A stretch of DNA of 64,000 bases from Coprinellus micaceus (lineage: Eukaryota > Basidiomycota > Agaricomycetes > Agaricales > Psathyrellaceae), in the NCBI GenBank assembly GCA_951394405.1, contig OX596340.1, forward strand, positions 620,001 through 684,000. The letters run 5' to 3'. Under the pieces are notes generated by a model, which was not told where the DNA came from, searched no databases, and saw nothing but the letters and a program-made list of their open reading frames with translations. Numbering within the stretch: position 1 is the stretch's first letter; the number at the start of each line of letters is the position of its first letter. This document shows, piece after piece, positions 52,900 through 64,000 of the stretch. The position numbers and the translations under genes were made by a program.

Positions 52900-55130
52900 T
52901 GTGGCTTGTCGCAGCATAGCTAATGGTGGCAAATGAGGATAATCTTGGGTATTCAATGGGATTCACCATCCCACACTCCCGCACAGCAATCTGGTCAACG
53001 TCAACAACACATACTCAGGACAGTAATGAGTCCTCACCATGTGCTTGGCAGTGAACTCTGGGAGAAATGCCTGGAGGAAGGCTTTGTGAGCAGAAGTGAT
53101 CACTATAATTTGCTTAACAGCAACTGCATTGTGTAAAATACAGATACTCACTATCATCAAGCTGGTACATTGGAATACATGTTGTATCCTCTGAGTATAT
53201 GGTGTCATTGTCAGGCAGCTTTTCCAGGTTGTTAGTGGAGACACCTATACAAAAGGAATGCAGGGCTTACCTCGTTCCTGTACACGGCCCTGTAGACAGC
53301 ATGGAAACCACTGTCCTTTGTCATCTTTCCTGTTGTTCTCATCTGCATATGATTGAGACCTGTTTTTTTTCCTGAAAAACCTAATGTTACTGTCTGTTCA
53401 TTAGATAGTAGGTCAAATACGCACATCAACATCACTTGGTTGGCAGCGATGTAGTCTCCATTACACTCTCCCTCAGGAGATTGCGCCTCAATCTCCTTCT
53501 CAGGGTAATAGACACAACCACCAAACTAAACGACAAGTTAGCATTGTCGCAAATGCAGACACTTAGGGGCAGAGGGCAGAGGCAGACACTTAGGGGCAGA
53601 GGGCAGAGGCAGAGAGAAGCAGCAGAGGCAAGCTGAGGGACAGAGCAAGCTGAGGGACCAGATCAGATAACAAGTAAGGTGATGGATTGACAGAGAGGTC
53701 AGAATGGTGATACAAGCTCAAGTACCTAAGCTTATATACTGCAGAGAACAATAAACGACAGAAATGGAAGTGCTGTAAAGAACAATAATGAAGGCAGTGT
53801 AACTAGGAATGGAACAAGAAGGCAGCGCAAAGCAGTGGAGAACAATAAGCAAGACAGTAACGAGGCAATACGGAATGGCAGTGTAAAGCAGTGTGTAGAA
53901 TGGAAGAATAATAGAAGAGTGATAGGAGTGGAACAAAGGATGGGTGGTAGTGTGGGAACGATGGGGAGGACTGATGGGAGATAAGATGTCAGAGATAAGA
54001 TGGAGTGATAACGATAAGATAAAAGACAAAGATAAGATGAGATCGTACGGAGTTCACAACAAGCATGGTCACATCCTGCAAGTCAAAAATCAATCCTACA
54101 ATCTTCTCACTCGTCACCAGAGTGTCATCTGCATGGTTCCTCTTGTAGAAGATGATCAAAACTGGTCTCTGCACATCCTCTGACAAAGGGGCTCTAATTC
54201 TGGTCCAAGTCTGGTCTGCAATGATGAATTCTGCCGGTTTGTAGTCAGTGGCTTCGTGTGCAAATCCTGTCCTGAGACCAGCCTCTGCATCCTTGTGTGT
54301 TTTGGTGAGATGCTTGCCATTGAGCATTACAATTTCATCCTCAGGAACCCTAGGTGAAGCAATAAGTAGTCAGAGAATTGCCAAGGATAAGACTACAACA
54401 CACTTCATAAACCCAATGTAGGTCATCTCCTCTCAGTACAGAATTCCTTTCTTGGTGCATCCCAGAGGTTCTTTCTGTCAACTGGTTCCAGCTCTTAAGA
54501 ATTCGGGAAAGAAATCAGGGTGCCTGTCTGCTTTACCCTGCCTGACATAGTTGTTGAAACATTGAAAGATAGCATTCCCCCACCCTTCAGACAATTAGCT
54601 ACATCCCTAACCTACCAAAAAAAAAAGTCAAACTCACCGCTGAATTGAACCTTGTCTCAAGGCTTGTGAAATTAGCCACCTGATCCTCTTGGTTTCGATT
54701 TCTTGCCACCTGACGAAGACAAAGCACTTCCAAAACCTGGGAACTGAATTAGAGGGCGCTAGTAGCCCAATGCAGCTGTTCATAGACCTTGCACATCTCT
54801 TCATCCTTGAAATCAATCCACCTTCACACAATTTTGTGGAAGATTTTGTGGATAATTGAGTTGGGATAATCCCCAAGAGCCTTGGTTGTCATCGCATCTC
54901 CATTGGCAGAGGGTATAAAGTGAGCTAGCATGGCGTTGGTGTACTAATTTCAGCAAGTATGATAAACCCACTCACTTAATTGCTATGTGAGTTTCAGTTG
55001 GAACTCATTGCTATTGTAGAAAGTATTGTTGGGGCCGAGAGATCACTCACAACTGCTGAGGGCACTTTGACTCCATTTCGACCTGAGTCCTGAAATGTAT
55101 GTCCTGGGGCGCTTAAGACTCTTAGCAGAC
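52900..55130 (-). CDS. Candidate multi-exon gene, family unrecognised
   Basis: Several minus-strand exon-like segments lie in order with plausible short introns. A start MSAKSLKRPRTYISGLRSKW lies at about 55128. YTNAMLAHFIPSANGDAMTTK lies at about 54930-54870 and WIDFKDEEMCKVYEQLHWAT near 54800. MLNGKHLTKTHKDAEAG to KIVGLIFDLQ spans 54327-54080. GDYIAANQVMLMCVFDLL lies near 53440, and MTKDSGFHAVYRAVYRNE is followed by GTAAGC near 53270. STNNLEKLPDNDTIYSED lies near 53235 and IIVITSAHKAFLQAFLPEF near 53100. After a 47-base intron (GTGAGG...GACCAG), IAVRECGMVNPIEYPRLSS follows near 52980 and ends at GTAAGT. In the 54800 region the frame appears to shift, so it may be degraded. No domain is recognised and the exon joins are not certain. 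It could be a host gene or part of an unknown transposon. Confidence 0.4.
53555..53608 (+). repeat. 27-bp tandem duplication
   Basis: A 27-bp unit beginning GCAGACACTTAGGGGCAGAG is repeated twice without a gap, and is followed by further GCAGAG-rich sequence to about 53635. Confidence 0.85.
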
Positions 55131-58100
55131 ATATTGATGTGGTGGTGATAAGGAAAGAAGCAACTTGGAAATGAGCGCCCAGAACAGCGCCCAAAATGAT
55201 CCTCAGAAGTTGCTGATCATGTGATCATGTGACCTCTGTGCAAATATCTCATCTTGTCAGTGAGCTGGTGTGTTTCTCTTGAACACCCACGTCCCAGGTC
55301 AGCAACTGTATGCCAAGTAGCAAGTTCTACTTGGGCTATCCACAGTCATGGTGGGACCAACCACCATGGATGAGCTGTTGGTGTGCCATGGCACATTGCT
55401 TTGGCGATGTGGGCTCATAACCTATGGATTATGACCATTATCCTACTGTGGAAGGGGTTGCTTTCTGTTAGGGGAGCATTTGGATTCTGGGGGATGTTCC
55501 AGAGCCAATGGTGTTTATACTGTACCATTTGCATTGAAAGACCCACCCAACAAACCTTTACAGCGCTTATCTGCCACAATTAATTTCCACAATGTCTATT
55601 TAGCTTTTGTTACAACCTCGATGAGGGAGTTGGCGTTGTCTGTCACTGGTCGGTTTCTTAGTCGTACTATTCCCCTATTCCTAATAGCTTCTGGGATGTC
55701 GCGTGGTCAGTCACACGTCTATTGGACAATAGTACGTTGCACTGGTATCAGACTTGCACATTCTTCTATGACACGTCAGGGGTCCATGGATACTCTCGGA
55801 TGCTTACTAGTTGGGCGATCTTCTAGTCAAGTCCGGCTTACAGATGCTTTCTAGTTGGGTGATCTTCTAGGCAAGTCTGGCGTCATCACACAGTGGGTTC
55901 ACTACTAGTTAATAGTGGAGTGTGGAAGGTTCTTAGTGGTGTTTGCTATCTTGGCTGTTGTTTGTGGTGCGAAGGGAGTCTTGTGGAGTTGCGGAAGTCT
56001 TGCAGAAGCTTATTGAATGGGAGAGCGGAGTGGTGGAGTGGGCGAAAGGGGACTGGGATTAAAGTATAACAAGCTAAGCTACATCAGATAAACTATGGGG
56101 TCTTTATACTACTTCAGTGTGAGTCATGGGGTAGCTGTGTATGATGATATAATGGGGTCATAGTGGAGCGAGTGGAGTAAATAGTGGGGGAGTGGAGTAT
56201 TAGTGGAGCGCATACTGCGCATGATGTCAGAGTAGCTGTGGGGTAGCTGTGGAGTTGTACGTACTATGAGTCATAAAAAAGAAAATAAAAGAGAAAAAGA
56301 AATAAGGGGGTTGTGCATAGGTAGGAGGGGAGGTGTGAAGCGAAGCGTAACAGCTTTGTTCCGCAATGTCACCACCTATTCAAAACATCTGGACACTGAA
56401 TCGTGTTCCATTCTGCGCCCACCTCCTGCTGCTGTTTGAATTCTCTGCCTTCCCCTCATTCATCTGGATGGTTTCTGATTGTTTCTGATCATTCACCTAC
56501 TCGTCATTTGATCTCTGTTCCCCCATGCTGGCATACCCCCACTTCTTGCTACTTACCTTCACCTCCCTGCACTTCTCTTCACTCATTTCTTGGCTTAGCA
56601 CTCCACATTCCACCCTTTGCACTCTATGTTCCCCCCCTGTTTTGCCACTGCTGTCCTCTTTATCCATCTTATCAAAGTACCTCTCATTACCTTCCCTTTC
56701 ACCGACCTTTTGGGTTCTTGTTTATGATATCAAATATGTTGAATCAATGTGATTCTACATAGTACAGGAATACAAAAGGATGATAGTGGAGGGGTTTGTG
56801 TGTTGAACAAACATCAGGAAAAACCATGTTGATCCCCAGAAGTGCTGATGAGCCTTGACAGCTCTAAGAACTCTGACGTTGCCAGGCTGCTCAGTAGTGC
56901 ACTGGCACTTCCTGTGAGATCCTAAGAGTTTGATATCTTCCCTCAGGGCTTCCCAGAGTGTCCCAGGGCTTCCCTGAGCTGCTCTGGCAACTGACTAACT
57001 CTGACAATATACCTTGCTTTGATTGGTATGTATTGGCCAAGAATACTATGCCCACTACTTTCTACCAGTAATTAGATTCATTAATGCTATAAAGATGACT
57101 GTATGATGTGGATTTGCAATGTGCTATGAGTCTATCAACTGTATGTGGAAGGTTCTGAGTGGTATGGCTGTGATTCTCCTGAGCTTGGTACGACTCCAGA
57201 ACTCTGAGTCACTCCTGCCCTTACTTTCCTCCCCTCAATATGCCCTTGCCCCATCCTCTCTCCTCCTAGACTCTATCTTTTCTTCTGGTTCAGGTGAGAG
57301 GGTATACAGGAAACATTGGGTAATGGTGAGTATGCTCATTCCTGCCAGCTCAATGCCAGCTCACTGCCTCTTTAGGCTCACCATCGCCCTTAGCCCACCA
57401 TTTCTGCCAGCCCACCAGTACCAGTAACCCTCCCTGTCACCCCTGCCAGCTCATCACCCTTTGTCAATCTACCACCCCCTGCCCTACCAGCCCTCTTATG
57501 TTTATTTAGAACAGCCTTCATGTATATTAGTTATTTTTGTAGCTTGTAGCAACACTGTATGTTAGTCTAGATAATCCAATATGACTTTTTTGCCATTTAC
57601 ACCAGTGTGTTAAGTGCTATATACAAAATGCTGAGAAAGAAGTGAATTATATGCAATGCGCTGTGTCCCCTGAGAGTGTCCTGAGAGTCTCTGAGAGTCC
57701 CCCAGAGCTCCCCAGGGCGTCCCAGGATCCAGACTGGATGAAGACTTTGTTCTGAGAGCTTCCCAGGGAATTCCCAGGGCTTGCCTGGGAAAATATGGTT
57801 TTTCCTGATGAAGGATGTGGAAGTCGTTGTGTTCATGTGGATAGGCATTCAAAGAGGGGTGTTCAAGGGAGATGGGTCAGTGAAAGGAGGTGGTGGGGAT
57901 GGTGTGAGGGTAGTGCCATATGGATGAGCCATTTTGTTAGCTATTTGAATGAATGAATGGCAATATGTACTTACATTGTAATGGTCGTTCTCAGGACATT
58001 GGAAGACAGCAGTGGGGGTATGAGCATCTCAGCTCAACTATGGGAGGGGCATCAATGCAAGACCTTCCAGGTACATGCAAGAGAGTAAAAAAGGACAGGG

Positions 58101-59324
58101 AGATGAACATGAATGCAGAACATGGGGAAGGGAGTGTGAACATAGTACATAATGCAAATTGGTGCAGGGCAATAAGGACATTGGGCAGAAGGAAGGGGGA
58201 ACAGAATAAAGGCCAGTAGGGCAATGAAAGGGAGGGAGATGGGTGTGAAACAGGGGAGTGAGACACAGGAGAGGGTCAGAATGGTACAAGCAGAATGTTA
58301 ATTGGCAGCCCTGGAACATATTGACCGTCATTGGATGGGGATTGATGAGAGAGGGGCATTCAGGGGTGAATCATGGGTGCTTGGGTGTCTGGAGCCACAC
58401 TTTCATGCCACATAGCCCCATGACCCCAAACAAGCAAGATTGGCGCTCATCAAGATGGGGTCTTGGGACTTGAAGAGCAGGCCAGCGCATTCAAAAATGC
58501 CAGGCCCAATGGGTCTATAATTAAGAAATAAAGGCATTAGCAACATTTAATGAGGTACATGCGACTTACCTGGGGTTGAGGTCCAACCCACCGCTTGCCC
58601 AGTCTCCCCCGTGCTGTTGTGGTGGTCGTTGATCAAGAGGGCAAGTGCCTGGGATTGATTGATGACACACATGAGTGGAGTTTGAATATTCTGGTAGTTC
58701 CCCCATGGAGGCCATCTTGCTGTCCCGTCATTGTAAACAAAACTCATATGTCCATGACAGGTATGTGAATGAATGATATGCGTTAGTTTAAAATGTACAG
58801 GCAAAAAACACGGTCAAACAAATAGATACGTAGGAAACAGAACATGAATACAAGGAAATTAAAAGGGTGGAGAGTGGTAGGTGGGGTGATGAGGGTGGAA
58901 GGGAATAGGAGGTCGTTTATTCTTTGAGTATGTCCTCCAGATCGATGAGGAGGGTGGGCTTGGTGGTGTTGAGGTCGACATACTCCAGGTAGGTGGGCTT
59001 GGTAAGGTTGTACCTGCACCAAGGTGTCTGCTTGGCGGTTGGCTCCCTCCTCTTCTGTTTATGGGCAGTGTGACACAAGTCTGAATTGCAACAAGGGGCA
59101 GGGAACACTAGCATGGTGAACTGATGGGTGTATTGTGGCCTTCAGGCCTTACTGGTCTTGGGTGGCACCTGCTTTGGCATCCTGATTCATGTTGGTTAGA
59201 ATGAACATGAATCATCATGAGGGCCATCAGATGAGAGACTCTTGAGATATAACCTCTTAAGGATTTGTTGATGAGAGGACCAATTGTGGGAACACGTTGA
59301 TGCGACATCACTTTTGATGGGGGA
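55131..59324. other. No gene recognised; AT-rich with minor repeats
   Basis: No convincing coding region. Minor structures are present. A near-duplicate of about 29 bp (TAGTTGGGCGATCTTCTAG and TAGTTGGGTGATCTTCTAG) lies at about 55811 and 55854. GTGGAG-rich low complexity lies at 56160-56215. CTGAGAGT- and CCCAGG-rich sequence at 57660-57790 resembles, in inverted form, part of 56810-56990. Open frames here are short and differ in composition from the coding-like segments nearby. Confidence 0.45.
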
Positions 59325-59896
59325 TGTATATGCCACCTGTAATTCTGGCTGTAAGAAAGTGTGATTTAAAATGAAGATTTTTATCTTTCTTACAGTTGTT
59401 GCCAGCAATCATAATATTCATATCAGACACCCTGAATGCAGATATAGTCACTGAATCAAATTGTCCCCAGTCTTTTGGTTTTGGATCAGCCCTGACATCA
59501 TATCTTGTAAACGGGTAAGATAGGAATTCTTTTCTGTTTTTTTTTTTTTTTTTTTTTTCCAGGATTAATTTGTCTGAATAAGCTCACATGTCAAATTTGT
59601 GATAATTAAGATGTCATGCTTCCTAAACAAGAATGATGGGAATACTTTCAGTATTCTTCCTGATTTTTCCGGAATAAATGTGACAGAATGATATTATATG
59701 TCAAAATAGTGCATGGGTCCCCACTGGAACTTTATTGGATCCCAATGAGATTTTGTCTAATAGACCCCAAATTATAACCCTGGTGGTGTCTCATTAGCCT
59801 AGGCTGGAGAGACTATCTTTTTGGGGGGTCCAATTGGAGTCCAATGTGTGAATTTTCAGTGACTCCAATTGGTGAAGTGGGGCACAGTAAAGTACT
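59325..59896 (+). repeat. Dispersed repeat, copy 2 (about 570 bp)
   Basis: This is the partner of 51703-52405, shorter because a block between GTGTGAATTTT and CAATTGG is missing. A 23-base T-run lies near 59537-59559. Confidence 0.75.
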
Positions 59897-60020
59897 CCTC
59901 AATGCCAACCCCAATGCAACTCCCACCCCTCAATGTTGTGCATTCAGGGCCACATTGGATCACTACCAAAAATACAGGACATGATAGCTCAAATATTCAA
60001 TGTGAAGGCACTCAACCCTG

Positions 60021-62983
60021 CTTCTCCTAACAGTTCCAACTGACCAACATCCATATAGCCACCTTCATCACCCCTATGCTTCTTCTCGACACAGCTTCCC
60101 TCACTCACAATAACCTCGTTAGTGTAAAGAGTCCCTACAAGTATGTATTCTCTGAACTGAAGAATCAGTACTTACAAGCTGACAACTGTCCATACCACCA
60201 CCCTCCCTCTCCCTAATAACTCAGCTGAACCAAGAGCTGATGTGTCTAGGACTACACCTCACAGGGAATGCTAGGGTCTGTTATGCACCACACAATAATA
60301 CCAACACAACTGTTCACATGTTAACTAACGTGGGACTGTCTGCAGCTCACCCAACAGCCTTCTTCCCCACCATATATGACTCTAAAATGCCTCCAGCCAT
60401 CCCAGTCAAGGCCCTGACAAGCAATCTTGGTCATATTCCTGGCCTCCCTCCTGGTTCTGACCATGCACTCCAAGCTAGACAGACTGTTTCAACCACACTC
60501 CCAGTCTGTAACTTCCAAAACCCTGCAGCCAAAAAAAACCCCTATGTAAAACTGTGGCCCCCACCACCTTCCCCCATTAGACAGTCTAGTCAACACCAAT
60601 CATCCAACCCTTCTTATCAAAGTAACTCCTCCAGCACCAACAGAGGTGTATCCAAGGGGCCACCACTGATGCGTACGCCCGAATCAACCCCTCCCCTATG
60701 GTCCGTGAGAACTTGACCACACCGGTCGATGCCGACAGCATGCCGAAGCATCGTCTTCAGGCGTTTGGAGGCCTTGAGACTCCATAGGCGTTGGTGAAGA
60801 ACACTGTGGGGGTGCTTCGGGCCATGTAATGATTAAGGGTGCCAATCTAGTATGCCTCGAGACTTCAACCGCGATGTTACGCTCGTAAGTACCATGAATA
60901 TCAAGGGAAGACAACCCAAGGACCACGGGGAACGATGACTGCAACCCTAATTGCTCGAAAATTGTCTTTATCTTCAATGTCACTCGTCTACTACAAAAAA
61001 TAGTGCAGCTTTGATATCCTACACGATCGCAAGGAATACATTTGGGTGGTGCAGTAGACGAAGATACCCCCGCAGGTGCCTTCGGCATGCTGTCGGCATC
61101 GACCGGTGTGGTCAAGTTCTCACGGACCATAGGGGAGGGGTTGATTCGGGCGTACGCATCAGTGGTGGCCCCTTGGGTGTATCCATAGCTGTCTCCATAC
61201 CACCAACCACACCCTTGATTTCCCAACAGACATTGCCACATCAGTCTTTGAACAGCCCTTCATCCAACCAATAGCTGTCCAAAAGGCTTCACTCTGTTGC
61301 ACACTTCACAGCCCTTTCAGTAGCCTTCCAAACCTATGCTCTTTAACCCCTTGTAAAAGTGCTGTCTGTTATACATCCCCATGTGTCTCATGTTTGTATA
61401 TAGTCCTAACCTAATGCATGCAGGCCCAGGTGCTTTCCTCCTCCACCAACATATATACCACCAACTACTCCCAATGCTGTGTGACCTTTTGTACTTTGGT
61501 GAGTTCCCCTCCACTCCCATTCATACTCCTTACTACTTAACCCCCAACCACCCAAGGAACCCTCACTCCTTGATCTCTGGCAATGTGCCCATTCATCTGA
61601 ACTAAGCCTTCCTCTCCCCACCTATCAACTTGTAACTCTCAGGCAGACAGCACCTGCTTTTCTTGGACATACCCTTGCACAGGTACAAGTTATTGTCAAA
61701 CCATCAGACAATCATGCCAAGCCCAGCATGGAAGGCCAGACACTCCTTTCAGGACCTTGCCAAACCCCAATGACATCTGGAGGAACCCTTTCCATCAACT
61801 CTGGGACTATATGAATGCCACAGGCCAGATGCCACCACAGGTGTACCCTGCACAGAGATATAGTAAGCTCACATTTGCTATAACTGTCCTTGTAGGAGAA
61901 GTGGTTACCACTGTCAACCTCAGCTTCTCTTCACTACACCTGTCATCTGAAGTATTCCATCTATATTCCAGTACTCACCTGGTTCCCCATCCTCCAGGCT
62001 TATTCCATGTCCAACCCAATACCACAGTATGAGAACACCTGCATCTAATACCCACCTACAGATGCATCCCTCCTGGAGTCACCTATGCCAAGTTCACTAT
62101 CTAAGACTCCACAACCTCCACCCGCTTTACAAGCCCAGTTAACCTCCCCCATCCATAAACCGACACAACGCTGGAGTTATCAGACCTTTAGTTTGATTGC
62201 AATCAGACTCATGATAATCATACACAACAATATCCGTCAACACAACCTACTGCCTGTTCCAACAGTCCTGTGCAATTCACTCCTCCCTAATAACAGCCCT
62301 GCCTCACCTCCCAACAGTATCCCTCTTTTTCTCGCCCTCATCTCACTTCTCAATATACTCCACCACACCACATCCTCCCAACCCTCTACACCTCTCCAGA
62401 TGAAATCCTGCAAACTGCTGACATCTCCCTTTCTCTTCTTACTCAATCATACTATGCAATAGCTTGAGGAGTAGTGAGGTATGACCTGCTGTACCTCACT
62501 GAACCTACCTGTCACTCATTCTTCACCACATCATATGTCTGTCTCAATCAACTCCAGGCCTTATATAAACCAGAGCCCATCCTATCCCTTACAATACACT
62601 ACAGTATTGGCACAAAATGTCCAGAACATTCAAGCCCAACTCAAACTAATACCAGAAGACTCTGACATACACCACCAATACCCCTACCAAGGCCTCCAAG
62701 GTTGTTTGAATCTCTTAAGCCTGTAATTTCTGCTCCCCTGCCTTTACTGCCCATCAAAAAGAACAATTCTGATGAAGACCAGGTTCTTCTACTCCTTCAG
62801 GTCTTGGGCAGCACCAAAAATTCTGCTGTTGTGCAGAGGTGCACCATCATAGACAACTGTAGCAGCACACAGAACCGCAACTACAACAAAAATTGCACCA
62901 ACTATGTCTGTGGAAAGCATTGCAAAGGGCTTGGTGGGTGCACTATTCACCACCTCAAGAATGGACCTATAAACAACCAATAG
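60021..62983 (+). other. Coding-like remnants with a Cys/His cluster, split by a MITE
   Basis: Plus-strand segments look coding. They are SVKSPYKYVFSELKNQYL near 60120-60180; a Pro/Ser/Gln-rich stretch 60370-60650; TPNDIWRNPFHQLWDYMNAT near 61765-61825; and 62702-62983, which ends in CTNYVCGKHCKGLGGCTIHH. The last is a tight Cys/His cluster that may bind zinc. From memory, similar clusters occur in uncharacterised Agaricomycete proteins, but I cannot name a family. The 523-bp inverted-repeat element at 60653 interrupts the Pro-rich part. The gene, if real, has introns or is decayed. Confidence 0.3.
60653..61175. mobile_element. hAT-like MITE with perfect 96-bp inverted repeats
   Basis: Arms 60653-60748 and 61080-61175 are exact inverted copies over 96 bp (outer ends CAAGGGGCCACC and GGTGGCCCCTTG). 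The 8-bp direct repeat GGTGTATC flanks the element (60645-60652 and 61176-61183), the target length typical of hAT transposons. The 331-bp centre has no coding capacity. The element is more GC-rich than its surroundings, and its identical arms suggest recent insertion. Confidence 0.85.
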
Positions 62984-64000
62984 CACACTTTCTGAATGCA
63001 TCAAGAAGAGCTTTAACAACTGCTAGTGGGTATTTTGACCTAGTGACACAATGTAAGGTTTTTATTATGCAGATGTTAAGGGCAGAACTCACAATTCACC
63101 ACTCTGGACCATGTTGCACACAGCTAAAGTGTAGCCATGTTGACAGAGGCAGAGAAAGGTGCCAGTTTCATCAAACACTCCCCAGACTTTTGCTATTCCT
63201 GTTTCACTCATATTGGACCAACAAGTGGCACATGGGCTTTCCTCTTTTTGAGGCGGGGAGCCAGGATCTGCTGCTGGAGGGCTCAGCCTAGATTTGTTGG
63301 CTCTGTCCCTGCTGTAGCTCCTGGAAGTTGGTGGTTGAACTTATCAACAGCATCCTAGCTGATGTAAAGTGGGTTGTTCACTGTATGGTTGTCTGCATGA
63401 TCCATACTGTGGTTGCTGGATGATGGCCCTACATCCTGGGGTGCCAGGTCAAGGGACTGCTATAGAACTCTCTTCAAAGACTTGTTGCTGTCCAAGGTAG
63501 TTAGGATATTAAATAATAGTTTCTTCTTATCTGTAAGACAGTAGGTGCATGCTGAACACGTGTTGCACCTTGCCCACAAGCCCGTTCATTGGAGAGCGCC
63601 CATCACTTTCTGGTCAACCTCATCCCACAGTTGAAGATATACATTGTAGTATATTGAAAAAATCTGCTGCAGGGATGATCAAAAGGAGCTGCCATAAAGA
63701 TCACAGAGGGTCTTGACAAACAGCTCAATGGCAAGGTGGGGGCATCAAAGATGGGTTGTTCAATACATTTATAGTGCCCAGATAGACATGGCTTAGCAAG
63801 GTTTAAACAGAGCACTTGGAATTTTGACGTGAGGATCAACAGCTCTCTGGTAAGCCAAGGCTCCATGGTAATCTTGGCATTTGGAAACTCACTAAAGATG
63901 TCTAGCACCTGAACGACATAAAAACCCTTGCAAGCAGTGGATGGGCCAGGGGGACTATGGCATCTAACCCCTTTTCCCCAAGATTGTAAACCCACTTCAT
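62984..64000. other. No gene recognised
   Basis: Short frames exist on both strands. The longest, 63603-63995 on the minus strand (130 codons), has no recognisable motif and is not supported as a gene. Confidence 0.4.

Noticed and set aside
53555..53608. CRISPR-like or larger satellite array
   Set aside because: There are only two adjacent 27-bp units without spacers.
63603..63995. 130-codon minus-strand gene
   Set aside because: No motif, no intron signals, and its composition does not differ from neighbouring non-coding frames.

Overview
The window looks like a transposon-dense piece of a filamentous fungal chromosome, most likely an Agaricomycete (Basidiomycota). Support comes from Tad1-like LINEs whose ORF2 ends in RNase H and a Cys/His motif, a Ty1/Copia element with a methionine half-tRNA primer site, a Gypsy element, and coding-like exons separated by introns of about 50 bases in the right part. 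The genus cannot be named from the sequence.

Positions 1-47805 are GC-rich and almost entirely retrotransposons nested in one another. Two LINE families are present, called A and B here. LINE-A1 (minus, 1-5251) is split by a miniature LTR element and ends at Copia-1. Copia-1 (plus, 5252-13625) is split by LINE-A4. LINE-B1 (plus, 13626-20480) carries a second miniature element and a solo LTR. Copia-2 (minus, 20481-24190 and 31755-32451) is split by the full-length LINE-A2 (24191-31754), whose ORF1 and ORF2 both read open. LINE-A3, LINE-B3 and LINE-B4 then follow head to tail on the plus strand (32452-45226), with LINE-B2 inserted in A3. A Gypsy element begins at 45227 and runs into a 200-N gap (47806-48005).

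The most unusual item is a 621-622 bp TRIM-like element (terminal-repeat retrotransposon in miniature). It has two full copies (3783-4403 and 18319-18940) and two solo LTRs (19593-19872 and 39282-39561). All four loci have perfect 5-bp target duplications. Each LTR of about 280 bp carries a 72-nt tRNA-like gene with A box, B box and a T4 stop. The internal region is only 62 bp: a primer site and a purine tract. Its LTR ends, primer site and purine tract match those of the neighbouring Copia, so Copia is the likely source of mobilisation. This resembles plant Cassandra elements, which carry 5S rRNA, but with a tRNA-like gene instead.

A second notable item is the LINE-A2 insertion. One 14-bp target duplication encloses both an endonuclease-only fragment and a complete LINE, so the two were inserted as a single chimeric unit. 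The same kind of join (ORF2 fragment followed by the 5' end of a complete LINE) recurs at A3/B3 and B3/B4.

Positions 48006-64000 are visibly more AT-rich and hold no intact recognisable gene. They contain exon-like segments of an unrecognised multi-exon gene (minus, about 52900-55130), weaker coding remnants, a pair of dispersed repeats, and two non-autonomous DNA-transposon-like elements with long terminal inverted repeats (49994-50579 and 60653-61175). Because character changes across the gap, the scaffold join should be treated with caution.
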